Positions 29,971 to 37,815 are shown, numbered from the stretch's first letter. The stretch: DNA of 64,000 bases from Streptomyces sp. NBC_00536 (GCF_036346295.1 NZ_CP107819.1:2666001-2730000); one strand, 5' to 3'. Translations and numbers: made by a program. The notes: generated by a model not told the origin, from the sequence alone.

Positions 29971-30761
29971 CCCGGTCGCGGCGGAAGATGACGCAGCTCT
30001 GCGACGCGTGCGGTACATCCGCCCGCCGCGGCCGGTACCGACAGTGCCCCAACGGCTGCGGGGCCCGGCTCCACACGCTCGCCACCGGGCCCTGCAGCGA
30101 CGCCCACGCCCCCGTCTGCCCCAACCACCAGCCCCACCCACAAGCCACCGAAGGAGACCCCGCCATGACCCCTGAAGAGATCCGCTCCCGCCTCGACAGC
30201 AACGTCCGGCGCATCAACGCGCTGAAGAATCCCGGCGCCCGCGCCAAGCAGACGATGATCGCCCGCGCCTACATCGAGGCCCGCGAGGCGCTCAGCCAGC
30301 TGCGGGAGCAGGAGATCGAGCAGATCGGCCGCGAGCGCACCAGGCTCGACCGGAAGCTGTTCGGCACCAACGGGTTCAGCCCCGACCCGAACGCTGTCAT
30401 CGCCCGCCGCGACGCCAACGACCGCGCTGCCAAGCTCGAGACGCCGGCCGAAGCCGCGCACGCCCTGCGACGAGCCGAGCGTGAAGGCGACCACATCATG
30501 GCCAAGGCCATCGCCGCCAAGGCAGCCGACTACTCCGGCGACCCGGTATGGGCACAGGTCGTGCACCAGTACGTGGCCGACAAGCCCGACGAAGCGGCCA
30601 TCCTGCAGGCCATGCAGGACCTGCCCGACACCGACGACGGCGTGTGGCAGATCACCAAGGCCATCGAGTACAGCGCTCCCAAGCCCTCCGAACTGGGCGA
30701 GCAGCTGCCCGAGGGGCTTGCCGCGCTGCCCCTCGACGGCGACGCACCGACAGCTGCGTGA
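29967..30761 (+). CDS. helical phage-type protein with optional zinc N-terminus
   Basis: 264 residues from ATG 29967, or 198 from ATG 30165, which has a much better ribosome site (AAGGAGA, seven bases before). The first 60 residues hold CDACGTSARRGRYRQCPNGCG and further Cys/His pairs. From MTPEEIRSRLDSN onward the protein is highly charged and helical (REALSQLREQEIEQIGRERTRLDRKLFG). No known domain is recognised. It ends the replication operon just before the presumed packaging site; a scaffold-like or head-size role is only a guess. Confidence 0.65.
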   Translation: MTRSRRKMTQLCDACGTSARRGRYRQCPNGCGARLHTLATGPCSDAHAPVCPNHQPHPQATEGDPAMTPEEIRSRLDSNVRRINALKNPGARAKQTMIARAYIEAREALSQLREQEIEQIGRERTRLDRKLFGTNGFSPDPNAVIARRDANDRAAKLETPAEAAHALRRAEREGDHIMAKAIAAKAADYSGDPVWAQVVHQYVADKPDEAAILQAMQDLPDTDDGVWQITKAIEYSAPKPSELGEQLPEGLAALPLDGDAPTAA

Positions 30762-31227
30762 GCCCCGAACTTCGGCGTCAACGTCATCGACTTCGATCAT
30801 CAGACGATCGATGAACGAGCAGTCGAACCGATGGTGCGGAACCGACTACTGCAAGCCGCACCAGCGCCGACGCCCCGACCGACACCCCAGCGGGCCCGGT
30901 CGGGGCACCCCCGCACCCACCCAGGGCCACCGGGCAGGGGGAGAGGCGGACCGAGGTCACACAGCGACTTCGGTTCGAGCAAGCAAGACGAAACAACATC
31001 GAAAACCGTTCGAAGAGCGAAACGAAATCGATCAACGAAGCCGGAAGAACCTAAAGATCAACAGGCTGCGCCGGGAGGCGGCACCGCCGACCACGCGACC
31101 GACCGGAGCCGACGGCCGGAGGGGTGGGGGGATATCCCCCTGGGCGATCTTCCCGGATCGGAGCCGTGTACATGCCGTCTGTGGCCCCACGTCTGGGGCT
31201 TTTGGATCTTGAGCTAGGAGGAACGCC
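30762..31227 (+). other. 466-bp non-coding region upstream of terS: candidate cos/pac site
   Basis: I see no convincing gene (an open frame 30810-31212 lacks a ribosome site). Clustered TCGAT/CGATCATC motifs lie at 30784-30830. An A-rich island at 30981-31060 has CGAA at 30989, 31000 and 31011, spaced exactly 11 bp. A perfect palindrome GGGGGATATCCCCC is at 31127-31140. In cos-type phages the packaging site lies just upstream of terS, so this is the candidate terminase recognition and cleavage region. Confidence 0.45.
31184..31203 (+). terminator. intrinsic terminator before terS
   Basis: GCCCC (31184-31188), loop ACGTCT, GGGGC (31195-31199), then TTTT. It ends 24 bp before the terS start and probably separates replication from packaging transcripts. 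Confidence 0.7.
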
Positions 31228-31710
31228 ATGGCTGGTCGTGGACCTGCCCCGAAGGACCCCCGGCGCCGCGCCGGCCACCGCAAGGACGGCCACCAACAGA
31301 CGGTGCTCCGCTTCGAGCTGGCCGAGGCGCCCGAACTGCCGCCGCTGCGGGCTCGCCAGGGCGACGAGATGGTCGAGGTGCCGTGGCCCGCGGCGACCCT
31401 GGAGTGGTGGGAGATGTGGAAGGCGTCCCCGCAGGCCGAGCACTTCACCTCGACCGACTGGTCGTTCCTGCGGGACACGGCCCTGGTGCACGCCCGGCAC
31501 TGGAACGGAGAGTCGACGGCCGGCGCCGAGCTGCGCCTGAGGGTCGCCAAGTTCGGCGCCACTCCGGAAGACCGGGCCCGGCTGCGGATGCAGTTCGCCC
31601 AGGCCGACGAGGCCGACTCGAAGCGCCCGCCCGGCTCCTCCGCCGAGGAGCAGTTCGCCGACCTGAAGGTTCTGCCGGGGGGTGGGGCGGATGCCGTGGC
31701 GGGGGCCTAG
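31228..31710 (+). CDS. terminase small subunit (P27 family)
   Basis: 160 residues from ATG 31228, with CTAGGAGG upstream. The N-terminus MAGRGPAPKDPRRRAGHRKD is the hallmark of P27-type small terminases of actinophages; WPAATLEWWEMWKASPQAEHFTSTDW and RLRVAKFGATPEDRARLRMQF follow the family pattern. TerS recognises packaging DNA and recruits TerL. The gene overlaps terL. Confidence 0.9.
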   Translation: MAGRGPAPKDPRRRAGHRKDGHQQTVLRFELAEAPELPPLRARQGDEMVEVPWPAATLEWWEMWKASPQAEHFTSTDWSFLRDTALVHARHWNGESTAGAELRLRVAKFGATPEDRARLRMQFAQADEADSKRPPGSSAEEQFADLKVLPGGGADAVAGA

Positions 31711-33340
31711 GTACGAGGGGGAGCTTCCGACGCTGGGCTACCAGGTCATCAACTGGTTGCACACCTACCTGGCGGCCCCTGACCGTTCCGACTACGTGCC
31801 GTTCCGACTGACGCGGGAGCAGGCACAGTTCGTGCTGAACCTGTACGCGGTCGACCCGCGGACGGGCGAGCGCCGGTACCGCAGGGCGGTCCTGTCGCGG
31901 CCTAAGGGCTGGGGCAAGTCGCCGCTGCTGGCCGCCCTCACGTGTGCCGAGGCCCTGGCGGACGTCGTCCCTGACGGTTGGGACGCCAACGGTGAGCCGG
32001 TGGGCCGCCCGTGGGCCTCCCTGCGCACGCCGTGGCTGCAGCTGGCTGCCGTGTCCGAGGACCAGACGAAGAACGCGTGGGCGCCGCTGCTGGAGATGCT
32101 GCGGGAGGGCCCGGCACTGGACGAGTACCCGGGCATCGAGCCGCTGGACACCTTCGTGAACCTGCCGCAGGGCCGCATCGAGTTCGTGACGAGCGCGGCC
32201 ACGTCTCGGGAGGGCAACCGGCCGGTGTGGTGTGTCCTGGACCAGACGGAGGAGTGGCGCGCATCGAACGGCGGGGTGAAGTTGGCGGCGACGTTGCGCC
32301 GGAACCTGGGCAAGACGGCCGGCACGTCGGTGGAGTCCCCCAATGCCTACATCCCGGGCGGCGGGAGCGTCGCGGAGTCCTCGGCCGAGTACTTCAAGCG
32401 GATCCGTGAGGGCCGCGCCCGGGACGAGGGCCTGCTGTACGACCACCGGGAAGCGCCCCCGGAAACTGACATGGCTGACAGGGACTCGCTGATGGCCGGT
32501 CTGCTCCACGCCTACGGCGATTCCGCGGCGCAGGCCGGCGGCTGGGTGAACCTGGACCGGATCGCCGCCGAGGTGTGGGACCCGGACACGGACCCGCAGG
32601 ACGCCCGTCGCTTCTACCTCGGCCAGGTCACCCACGCGTCCGACAGTTGGATCACGCAGCCGGAATGGGCCGGGGTGGCTGACGTCGAGAAGGTGGTCGG
32701 CGAGCGGGAGGCGGTCGTGCTGGGCTTCGACGGTTCCCGTCGGCGTTCCCGGGGCGTCACGGACGCGACGGCCCTGGTGGGCTGCCGAGTCGCCGATGGG
32801 CATCTGTTCTTGCTGGGCTGCTGGGAACAGCCTGACGGTCCTGAAGGCGAGAACTGGCAGGTCCCAGTCGTCGAGGTGCTTGCGGCCGTCGAGGACGCCT
32901 TCAAGCGCTACCGGGTGGTGGGCATGTACGCCGACCCCGCGAAGTGGGAGTCGCACGTGGCGACCTGGGAGGCGAAGCACGGGCGCCGGCTGAAGGTGAA
33001 GTCGACCCTGCAGCATCCCATCGAGTGGTGGATGACGGGTGGCCGCGCGCACCTGATCGTGCGGGCGCTGGAGAAGTTCCGCTCGTCGGTCGTCGAGGAC
33101 GAGCTGACTCACGACGGGTCCAGCGTGCTCACGCGGCATGTGCTGAACTCGCGCCGCCGGCAGTCCCGCGTCGGTGCGCAGATCGCCAAGGAACATCCCG
33201 ACTCGCCCCGGAAGATCGACGCTGCCGTGGCCGCGGTTCTCGCCTGGCAGTGCCGGGTCGACGCCCTGGCCAAGGGCCTCGGCAAGGAGAAGGCGGGAAT
33301 GGGCCTACCCGGCAAGGGGCGCGTCATCGTCCTGCGCTGA
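31682..33340 (+). CDS. terminase large subunit
   Basis: 552 residues from GTG 31682; ATG 31691 is in frame and equally likely. ATPase: Walker A SRPKGWGKSPLLAA (about residue 75), Walker B VWCVLDQTEEW (about residue 185). RuvC-like nuclease: GFDGSRRRSRGVTDATAL, MYADPAKWESHVATWE and the late Asp in KIDAAVAAVLAWQ. All catalytic motifs are intact, so the packaging motor may be functional. It belongs to the group used by HK97-like siphophages, which agrees with the HNH gene that follows. Confidence 0.93.
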   Translation: MGRMPWRGPRYEGELPTLGYQVINWLHTYLAAPDRSDYVPFRLTREQAQFVLNLYAVDPRTGERRYRRAVLSRPKGWGKSPLLAALTCAEALADVVPDGWDANGEPVGRPWASLRTPWLQLAAVSEDQTKNAWAPLLEMLREGPALDEYPGIEPLDTFVNLPQGRIEFVTSAATSREGNRPVWCVLDQTEEWRASNGGVKLAATLRRNLGKTAGTSVESPNAYIPGGGSVAESSAEYFKRIREGRARDEGLLYDHREAPPETDMADRDSLMAGLLHAYGDSAAQAGGWVNLDRIAAEVWDPDTDPQDARRFYLGQVTHASDSWITQPEWAGVADVEKVVGEREAVVLGFDGSRRRSRGVTDATALVGCRVADGHLFLLGCWEQPDGPEGENWQVPVVEVLAAVEDAFKRYRVVGMYADPAKWESHVATWEAKHGRRLKVKSTLQHPIEWWMTGGRAHLIVRALEKFRSSVVEDELTHDGSSVLTRHVLNSRRRQSRVGAQIAKEHPDSPRKIDAAVAAVLAWQCRVDALAKGLGKEKAGMGLPGKGRVIVLR

Positions 33341-33365
33341 CCGACCGGATGGAAGGAGGGCTGCC

Positions 33366-33659
33366 ATGGCCCACAACTGGGGCACGTCCAAGAGGTCCAG
33401 CCGACTGCCGGGGAACTGGCAGAAGATCCGGGCCCAGGTGCTCGACCGAGATCGGATCTGCCGCATCTGTGCTGTACGGCCGAGCACGATCGCGGACCAC
33501 ATTGAGGCGATGACCGATGATCACCGGCTGGAAGCGCTTCAGGGCGTCTGTGCGCCGTGCCACCGGGTGAAGACATCCGCCGAGGCCGCCGCGGCCCGCG
33601 CTGCCGCCCCCAAGCCGGGCCGCCGGCGCCCGCAGGAACCCCACCCGGGGCTGCTGTAG
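33366..33659 (+). CDS. HNH endonuclease of the packaging module
   Basis: 97 residues from ATG 33366, preceded by GGAAGGAGGG. The core is RDRICRICAVRPSTIADHIEAM...LQGVCAPCHRVKTSAEA, with two C-x2-C pairs, DHI and CHRVKT as the beta-beta-alpha metal site. In HK97-type phages a small HNH protein beside TerL is required for cos cleavage, and the same role is likely here. No portal, protease or capsid gene follows. Confidence 0.9.
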   Translation: MAHNWGTSKRSSRLPGNWQKIRAQVLDRDRICRICAVRPSTIADHIEAMTDDHRLEALQGVCAPCHRVKTSAEAAAARAAAPKPGRRRPQEPHPGLL

Positions 33660-33743
33660 CCACCCGCTGCTTGCAGGCGCCCCAATCGTGACTTGAGACT
33701 CGGCCCGCCCGTACTCCGCCGCGATCACGGACATGGCCGGGAG

Positions 33744-33905
33744 CTAGTGGAGGTCGGCCGGGTCGTTGGCGGTGATGGGACGACACTTGGGGTCGCTGTG
33801 CCTGTGGGCGTGCTGGTCGGGGCGGACAGCCGAGGCCGAGTCGACGGGAATCGTCTCGTAGTCCGTGCCACGGATCGCCCGGTCGCAGCGGGAGCAGATC
33901 CGCAT
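33744..33905 (-). CDS. small Cys-containing protein (53 aa)
   Basis: 53 residues from ATG 33905, overlapping the upstream stop by TGATG. MRICSRCDRAI at the start, PVDSASAVRPDQHAHR and a final C-R-P-I give a compact zinc-ribbon-like pattern found in many streptomycete small proteins. Function unknown. Confidence 0.7.
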   Translation of the reverse strand: MRICSRCDRAIRGTDYETIPVDSASAVRPDQHAHRHSDPKCRPITANDPADLH

Positions 33906-34273
33906 CAGGACCGCACCGGGCAGGCGTAGACCTCGAACGGCAAGCCGTACCCGTCCTGATGGACGATCACGGTGTCCCGCCATACGCGAGCGTCGGTCAG
34001 CGGCGCACCGCAGGCGACGCAGTTCCGCCCCTGGATCTGCTCCCAGGTCAGGGCGTCCACCTGCGGCACGGGTGCGTCCTGGCAGTGGACAGCCGCAGCG
34101 GGCAGGTTGCGCTGCTCCCGGCATGGCGCGCACGCGTACAGGGGCTTGGGAGGGCCGGAGGTCGACTCGCCCCACTGGACCGCCAGCGCCGTCTCGGAAG
34201 GCCCGTCGTGCCAGTTGCACCAGCCGCCGGGGAGGACGGGGAACTCCACCGGGTTCGCCTGCTGCTCCATCAT
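33905..34273 (-). CDS. Cys-rich small protein with two zinc motifs
   Basis: 122 residues from ATG 34273 (a second ATG follows at once). CNWHDG and CAPCREQ form one set, CVACGAPLTDARVWRDTVIVHQDGY a second. Such proteins recur in actinobacterial mobile DNA without known function. It is divergent from the HTH-CYTH operon over 102 bp and co-translated with the 53-residue gene. Confidence 0.7.
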   Translation of the reverse strand: MMEQQANPVEFPVLPGGWCNWHDGPSETALAVQWGESTSGPPKPLYACAPCREQRNLPAAAVHCQDAPVPQVDALTWEQIQGRNCVACGAPLTDARVWRDTVIVHQDGYGLPFEVYACPVRS

Positions 34274-34295
34274 GCAGTCAGGATCTTGTGACGCG

Positions 34296-34314
34296 GGGTA
34301 CGCGCTCGATACCC
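34296..34314. promoter_or_regulatory. operator-like palindrome in the divergent region
   Basis: GGGTA (34296-34300), nine bases, TACCC (34310-34314), between the Cys-rich gene and the HTH-regulator gene. Its place suits autoregulation by the HTH protein. Confidence 0.45.
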
Positions 34315-34375
34315 GGACGGTAATCTCACTGTGGGATAGCTTCCCGTCCCAGCTGCGGAACCCCGGGGGCCGGCC

Positions 34376-35221
34376 GTGACCACACCGCTTGTACCGACGT
34401 CGCTGCCCGACTGGGCCTGGGAGCGGGCCGACGTCCGCGAAGCGCTCCGCGCCCGTGACATCGGAGCTGTGTTTCGTCACGTCCAGCAGTACAGCGGCGC
34501 CAGCCAGGCGCGCATCGCGGCCGCGGTCGGCATGACGCAGGCCCGCGTCAACGAGATCATCAACCGGCGCCGTGAAGTGTCCCGACTGGACGTGTACGAG
34601 CGGATCGCCGACGGCCTGAACATGCCGGACGACGCCCGGCACCTTCTCGGCCTGGCCGCCAGCCGCGAGAAGCGTTCCGGCGGCGCGGCGTTCGACCTGG
34701 CCGCGTTCCCCGAGGTGGTCCGCGTGTACTCCGCCCAGGCCGCGGCCCGCGCCGAGATCCAGCAGCAGACCCGGGCCGCGAAAGAGCTGGACATCCTTGC
34801 CGTCCGAGGGCTCGGTCTGATCGGTCTCAACGACTCCATGCTGCGCGCCCACCTCGGCCGCCCTGACGGGCGCCTGCGGGTCCGGGTTCTGCTGCTCGAC
34901 CCCGAGGGGCCTGCCCTGGCCCAGCGCGCCGCGGAGATCGGGGAGTCGGCCGAGTCCCTGGCTGGCGGCGTGCGGCTTTCCGAGGCCCGCCTGCGGGAGT
35001 TGGCCGATGTGTGCGACGTCGAGGCGTACCGGTACGGCATGCTGCCGACGTGGCGCATCATCCGCACGGACAGCACGATGTTCGTCGGAGCCTTTGATGC
35101 GGGCTGGGAAGGGCATGAGAGCGCCACGTACAAGGTGATGGAGACCCCGCACGGGCCCCTGTACCGGGGGTTCCGGCGCATGTTCGAGGCGGTCATCGAT
35201 GAGGCTGAGCGAACGGTCTGA
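34376..35221 (+). CDS. XRE-type HTH protein with C-terminal sensor-like domain (DUF5919-like)
   Basis: 281 residues from GTG 34376. The HTH is at residues 22-80 (GAVFRHVQQYSGASQARIAAAVGMTQARVNEIINRRREVSRLDVYERIADGLNMP). The rest forms an alpha/beta domain with [46 protein letters not shown] and FVGAFDAGWEGHESATYKV. This C-terminal type recalls DUF5919, which occurs on HTH proteins; the assignment is from memory. It may bind a nucleotide or other ligand. It starts an operon with the CYTH gene (18-bp gap). Confidence 0.75.
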   Translation: MTTPLVPTSLPDWAWERADVREALRARDIGAVFRHVQQYSGASQARIAAAVGMTQARVNEIINRRREVSRLDVYERIADGLNMPDDARHLLGLAASREKRSGGAAFDLAAFPEVVRVYSAQAAARAEIQQQTRAAKELDILAVRGLGLIGLNDSMLRAHLGRPDGRLRVRVLLLDPEGPALAQRAAEIGESAESLAGGVRLSEARLRELADVCDVEAYRYGMLPTWRIIRTDSTMFVGAFDAGWEGHESATYKVMETPHGPLYRGFRRMFEAVIDEAERTV

Positions 35222-35239
35222 CGGAAGGGAGAACGTCAC

Positions 35240-35803
35240 GTGATCGAGGCGGAACTGAAGGCGCGCGTCCACTCGCCGGAGACGGTCATGCGGGCGCTCG
35301 ACGACCGGGCCACCGCCCGGACCGAGGTCTACCAGGACACGTACTACGACCGGCCGGGCGGCAGCCTTGAGAAGGCGGGCCAGGAACTGCGGGTGCGGAC
35401 GGTCCACGGCGCGGAGGAGACGCGCACGGTGCTCACTTACAAGGGCACCGCGGTCGATGAGGAGTCCGGGTCGAAGCCGGAGCACGAGACCCGCGTCGAG
35501 GACGCCGAGGCGGTCCACGCGATGCTGCGCGGACTCGGGTACACGCCGTTCATCGCGTTCGAGAAGCGGTGCCGGAACTACGACCTGGAGGAGCGCGGCC
35601 GGCGGATGCTGGCCACGCTGGTCCGGGTCCCGGAGATCGACGGCACGTTCCTTGAGCTGGAGACGCTCGCCGACGAGGATGACCTGGCCGCGGCTCTCAA
35701 CGACGTCCGGGCCGTACTCGGCGAGCTGGGCCTCGCCGACGGGGACCTGACCCGGGAGACCTACACGGGCGCCGTCGCCGCCCAGCGGGGCTCAAATCCC
35801 TGA
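35240..35803 (+). CDS. CYTH-domain protein (class IV adenylate cyclase / triphosphate tunnel enzyme)
   Basis: 187 residues from GTG 35240, with GGAAGGGA upstream. Begins MIEAELKAR, the E-x-E-x-K signature of CYTH enzymes. Further tunnel residues are DTYYDRPGGSL, QELRVRTVH, TVLTYKGTAVD, FEKRCRNYDL and FLELETLAD. All expected charged strands are present, so catalysis with a triphosphate and Mg2+ is likely; either cyclic AMP synthesis or triphosphatase activity would fit. Co-transcribed with the HTH/sensor gene, suggesting a two-gene signalling module. Confidence 0.85.
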   Translation: MIEAELKARVHSPETVMRALDDRATARTEVYQDTYYDRPGGSLEKAGQELRVRTVHGAEETRTVLTYKGTAVDEESGSKPEHETRVEDAEAVHAMLRGLGYTPFIAFEKRCRNYDLEERGRRMLATLVRVPEIDGTFLELETLADEDDLAAALNDVRAVLGELGLADGDLTRETYTGAVAAQRGSNP

Positions 35804-35821
35804 CATCGGCGCGACCTGCAC

Positions 35822-35978
35822 TGACACCGGCTGACACTCAATCCGGGTGTCAGCGGGGGTGTCAGGGCCTGCTGGCGGCCCGTTTCCTTAGGCCAATGCG
35901 CGTGCGCGCGCGAGCTGACACCTGGCTGACACCCCCGCTGACACCCTTTGAGGTGTCAATCGGGCATAGCGGGTGTCA
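35822..35978. repeat. array 1: nine TGACAC/GTGTCA sites in helical phase
   Basis: TGACAC at 35822, 35832, 35916, 35927 and 35939; inverted GTGTCA at 35847, 35859, 35953 and 35973. A near copy TGACAT is at 35801. Copies form two sets, each with direct sites followed by inverted ones; most neighbours are 10-12 bp apart (35953 to 35973 is 20 bp). Non-coding, directly after the CYTH gene. Confidence 0.85.
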
Positions 35979-35996
35979 GTGGATGTAAGCGGACCT

Positions 35997-36145
35997 TGCT
36001 CGGGTCCTGCTCGGCCTGCTCGACTGCAGGTCAGCGTCTGCTCGCGGGCTGCTCGCGCCTGCTCGTGGATCTTCAGCGAGCAGCCCCGAGCCGACGCCGA
36101 GCAGGATCCGACCTGCGACGGAGCAAGCCGAGCAGAGTCCGAGCA
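35997..36145. repeat. array 2: ten TGCTCG/CGAGCA sites in helical phase
   Basis: TGCTCG at 35997, 36008, 36017, 36039, 36050 and 36060, then inverted CGAGCA at 36077, 36098, 36129 and 36140, with near copies at 36087 and about 36120. Spacings are 9-11 bp or twice that. The six direct and roughly six inverted sites are symmetric about 36070. Confidence 0.85.
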
Positions 36146-36169
36146 GGGAACAAAAGGGCCGGAATCACC

Positions 36170-36314
36170 CCGGACACTGCCCCAATATGTCCCGGACATC
36201 CCCCCGGACAGCACCCGGACACAGGGCGCCCAGCCTGGACAGCGTCCAGGGATTGTCCGCCTTCCGTCCGGGGTGCATATCGGGATGTATCGGGTGCTGT
36301 CCGGGGAGTGTCCA
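36170..36314. repeat. array 3: CCGGACA/TGTCCGG sites in helical phase
   Basis: CCGGACA at 36170, 36192, 36204 and 36215 with near copy CTGGACA at 36235. The inverted side has TGTCCGG at 36298 and near copies at about 36244, 36254, 36265 and 36309. Spacings are mostly multiples of 11 bp (22, 12, 11, 20; 11, 11, 33, 11). Confidence 0.8.
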
Positions 36315-37103
36315 GCCCGGTTCCACCCTAAATGTGCGGTTGTGGTCGTGGTCACGGTGGTCACGCAGGCCAGGGCGGTACGCCGCCGCTTGGTCACGCC
36401 CGGGGCGGCCAGGGACACGCAGGTCAGGGCTCGGCAGCTGCCCGGCAAGAACCTGGCTATGGACCGCGGGCGCCCGGTCGTTGCCGGGGTCTGCGGTGGA
36501 CGCGTCCCGACCATTCTCCGCACTGCGGAGGGTGGTCACGGGGTGAGTACTCCTCACCTCATCCTGGGATCGCAGGAAATCCATCCGCCGGCCGGACGGA
36601 ATCCTCACGGCCGGAAGGCTGACAGCGAAGCGAGTGCTGCTCACGTCGAGTCAGGGGCGTCGACAGTAGCGACACCCTGGCCTAGAGCTGCGTGGGGGTC
36701 CTGGCCCACCCAGGCTGGCGGCGCCGCTTACCGTCGGAGATCGCGACGGTATTCCGCGGGGCCGTTCACTCGTTCATTCACTCGTTCACCCGCCGGGCCG
36801 CGTGAACTCCTGCTGGCTCCTATGCGCGCACGTGCGCGTGCGCGAGAACCCTCGTCGGCGTCAAGGGCCCGGAGTGAACAGCTTGACCCGCCCGGCAAGT
36901 ACCCGGCAGACACCCGGTTATGACCGGGTGCGAAGTGGCGGTACTTGGCGCGTCAGCTGACGTCACCGCCACCGTCAGAACCGCAGGTCGAATCCCAAAT
37001 GACGACATCGCCCCGGGACACGCCGAAGCGCCCTGCCGTCCGCCCCCGGTTGCATCAGGGGCGGACGGCAGGGCGCCGTCAGTACCGGTACCAGTGCCGG
37101 TAC
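36315..37103. other. non-coding region with further short repeats
   Basis: No gene with plausible codon use is seen on either strand. GGTCAC occurs at 36350, 36359, 36392 and 36534. CGTTCA occurs at 36763, 36771 and 36783 (TTCACTCG repeated 11 bp apart). GTACCGG-type palindromes, including GTACCGGTAC at 37082-37091, cluster at 37081-37115 and run into the end of the next gene. The whole 35804-37103 stretch is thus unusually repeat-rich. Confidence 0.6.
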
Positions 37104-37502
37104 TCAGTACCGGTGGCGACGCTCGGCGTCGATGGCAGCCAGGAGCCGACGGTACCGGGCCAGGCCGTCGCGGTACCGGTCGACCTCCGCCAGGTGGCTG
37201 TCCAGCCCGGCCAGGTCCAGCTCGACCCCGTCCTCCTTGAACTCCGACAGCTGCAGCCACACAGCCGCGGCGGACGGGGCGGTGGCGGTCGAGTGCAGCT
37301 GCAGCTCGGCACCCAACTGCGGATGGAAGACAGGCGTCGGGTGGCCGGCGCGGTCACGAGGCGGCATCACCTCAAGGAGGCTGCTCTTGTGGAAGCAGTC
37401 GTCGGCCCGGTCGTCCCAGTAGGCGTGATCGACCGTGCACCAGTCGGGGCAAGTGATCGTGGCGGTGGCGCCGCCGAGGGTCGGGCCGGTGTACGTCTTC
37501 AT
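37104..37502 (-). CDS. DUF6907-like small protein
   Basis: 132 residues from ATG 37502, with GGAGG upstream. CPDWCTVDHAYWDDRADDCFHKSSLLEV followed by the PPRDRAGHPTPVFHPQLGAEL block is the pattern of small proteins of streptomycete mobile elements, which I associate with DUF6907. Function unknown. Its start overlaps the preceding stop by ATGA. GTACCGG repeats cover its 3' end, giving the odd tail AERRHRY. Confidence 0.7.
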   Translation of the reverse strand: MKTYTGPTLGGATATITCPDWCTVDHAYWDDRADDCFHKSSLLEVMPPRDRAGHPTPVFHPQLGAELQLHSTATAPSAAAVWLQLSEFKEDGVELDLAGLDSHLAEVDRYRDGLARYRRLLAAIDAERRHRY

Positions 37503-37810
37503 CGGATGTCCTCCGGGTTCACGCGGTTGGCGGCGATCCAGGCGGTCCGCTCCGCGTTGTAGGCGGCGAGGCGGGCGGCTTCGTAGCAGGGGGCGAAGCT
37601 GTCGATGCTGCCGTGGTCCTCGCAGCAGAGGACGCAGTAGGCGGGTCCGGTCAGCGGCTCGTCCACGCTGAACATCCACGCGTGGCCGTTCTTGTCGGCC
37701 GCCTTCGGCGTCGGGTCGATCCACTGGAGGGGGCGGCCCGGGGCGGTCGTGCGGACCAGGGCGGGCGGCAGGGGCATTTGCGATGCCACCTGCGGTGCAA
37801 GGGTCGGCAT
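37499..37810 (-). CDS. hypothetical protein of the element
   Basis: 103 residues from ATG 37810, five bases after the upstream stop. YCVLCCEDHGSIDSFAPCYEAARLAAYNAERTAWIAANRV contains a C-x2-CC cluster and a helical tail. No family recognised. The middle gene of a three-gene overlapping unit. Confidence 0.65.
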   Translation of the reverse strand: MPTLAPQVASQMPLPPALVRTTAPGRPLQWIDPTPKAADKNGHAWMFSVDEPLTGPAYCVLCCEDHGSIDSFAPCYEAARLAAYNAERTAWIAANRVNPEDIR

Positions 37811-37815
37811 GCCGC

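Noticed and set aside
30810..31212. Open frame MNEQSNRWCGTDYCKPHQ... upstream of terS
   Set aside because: No ribosome site, Arg/Pro-rich, overlaps the palindrome and terminator; more likely non-coding cos region.
35822..36314. Repeat arrays as a CRISPR locus
   Set aside because: Repeats are only 6-7 bp, inverted as well as direct, and spacers are 3-6 bp; no cas genes.
35973..36923. A 316-codon open frame on the plus strand through the repeat arrays
   Set aside because: Repetitive, no ribosome site, composition unlike real proteins; open by chance in GC-rich DNA.
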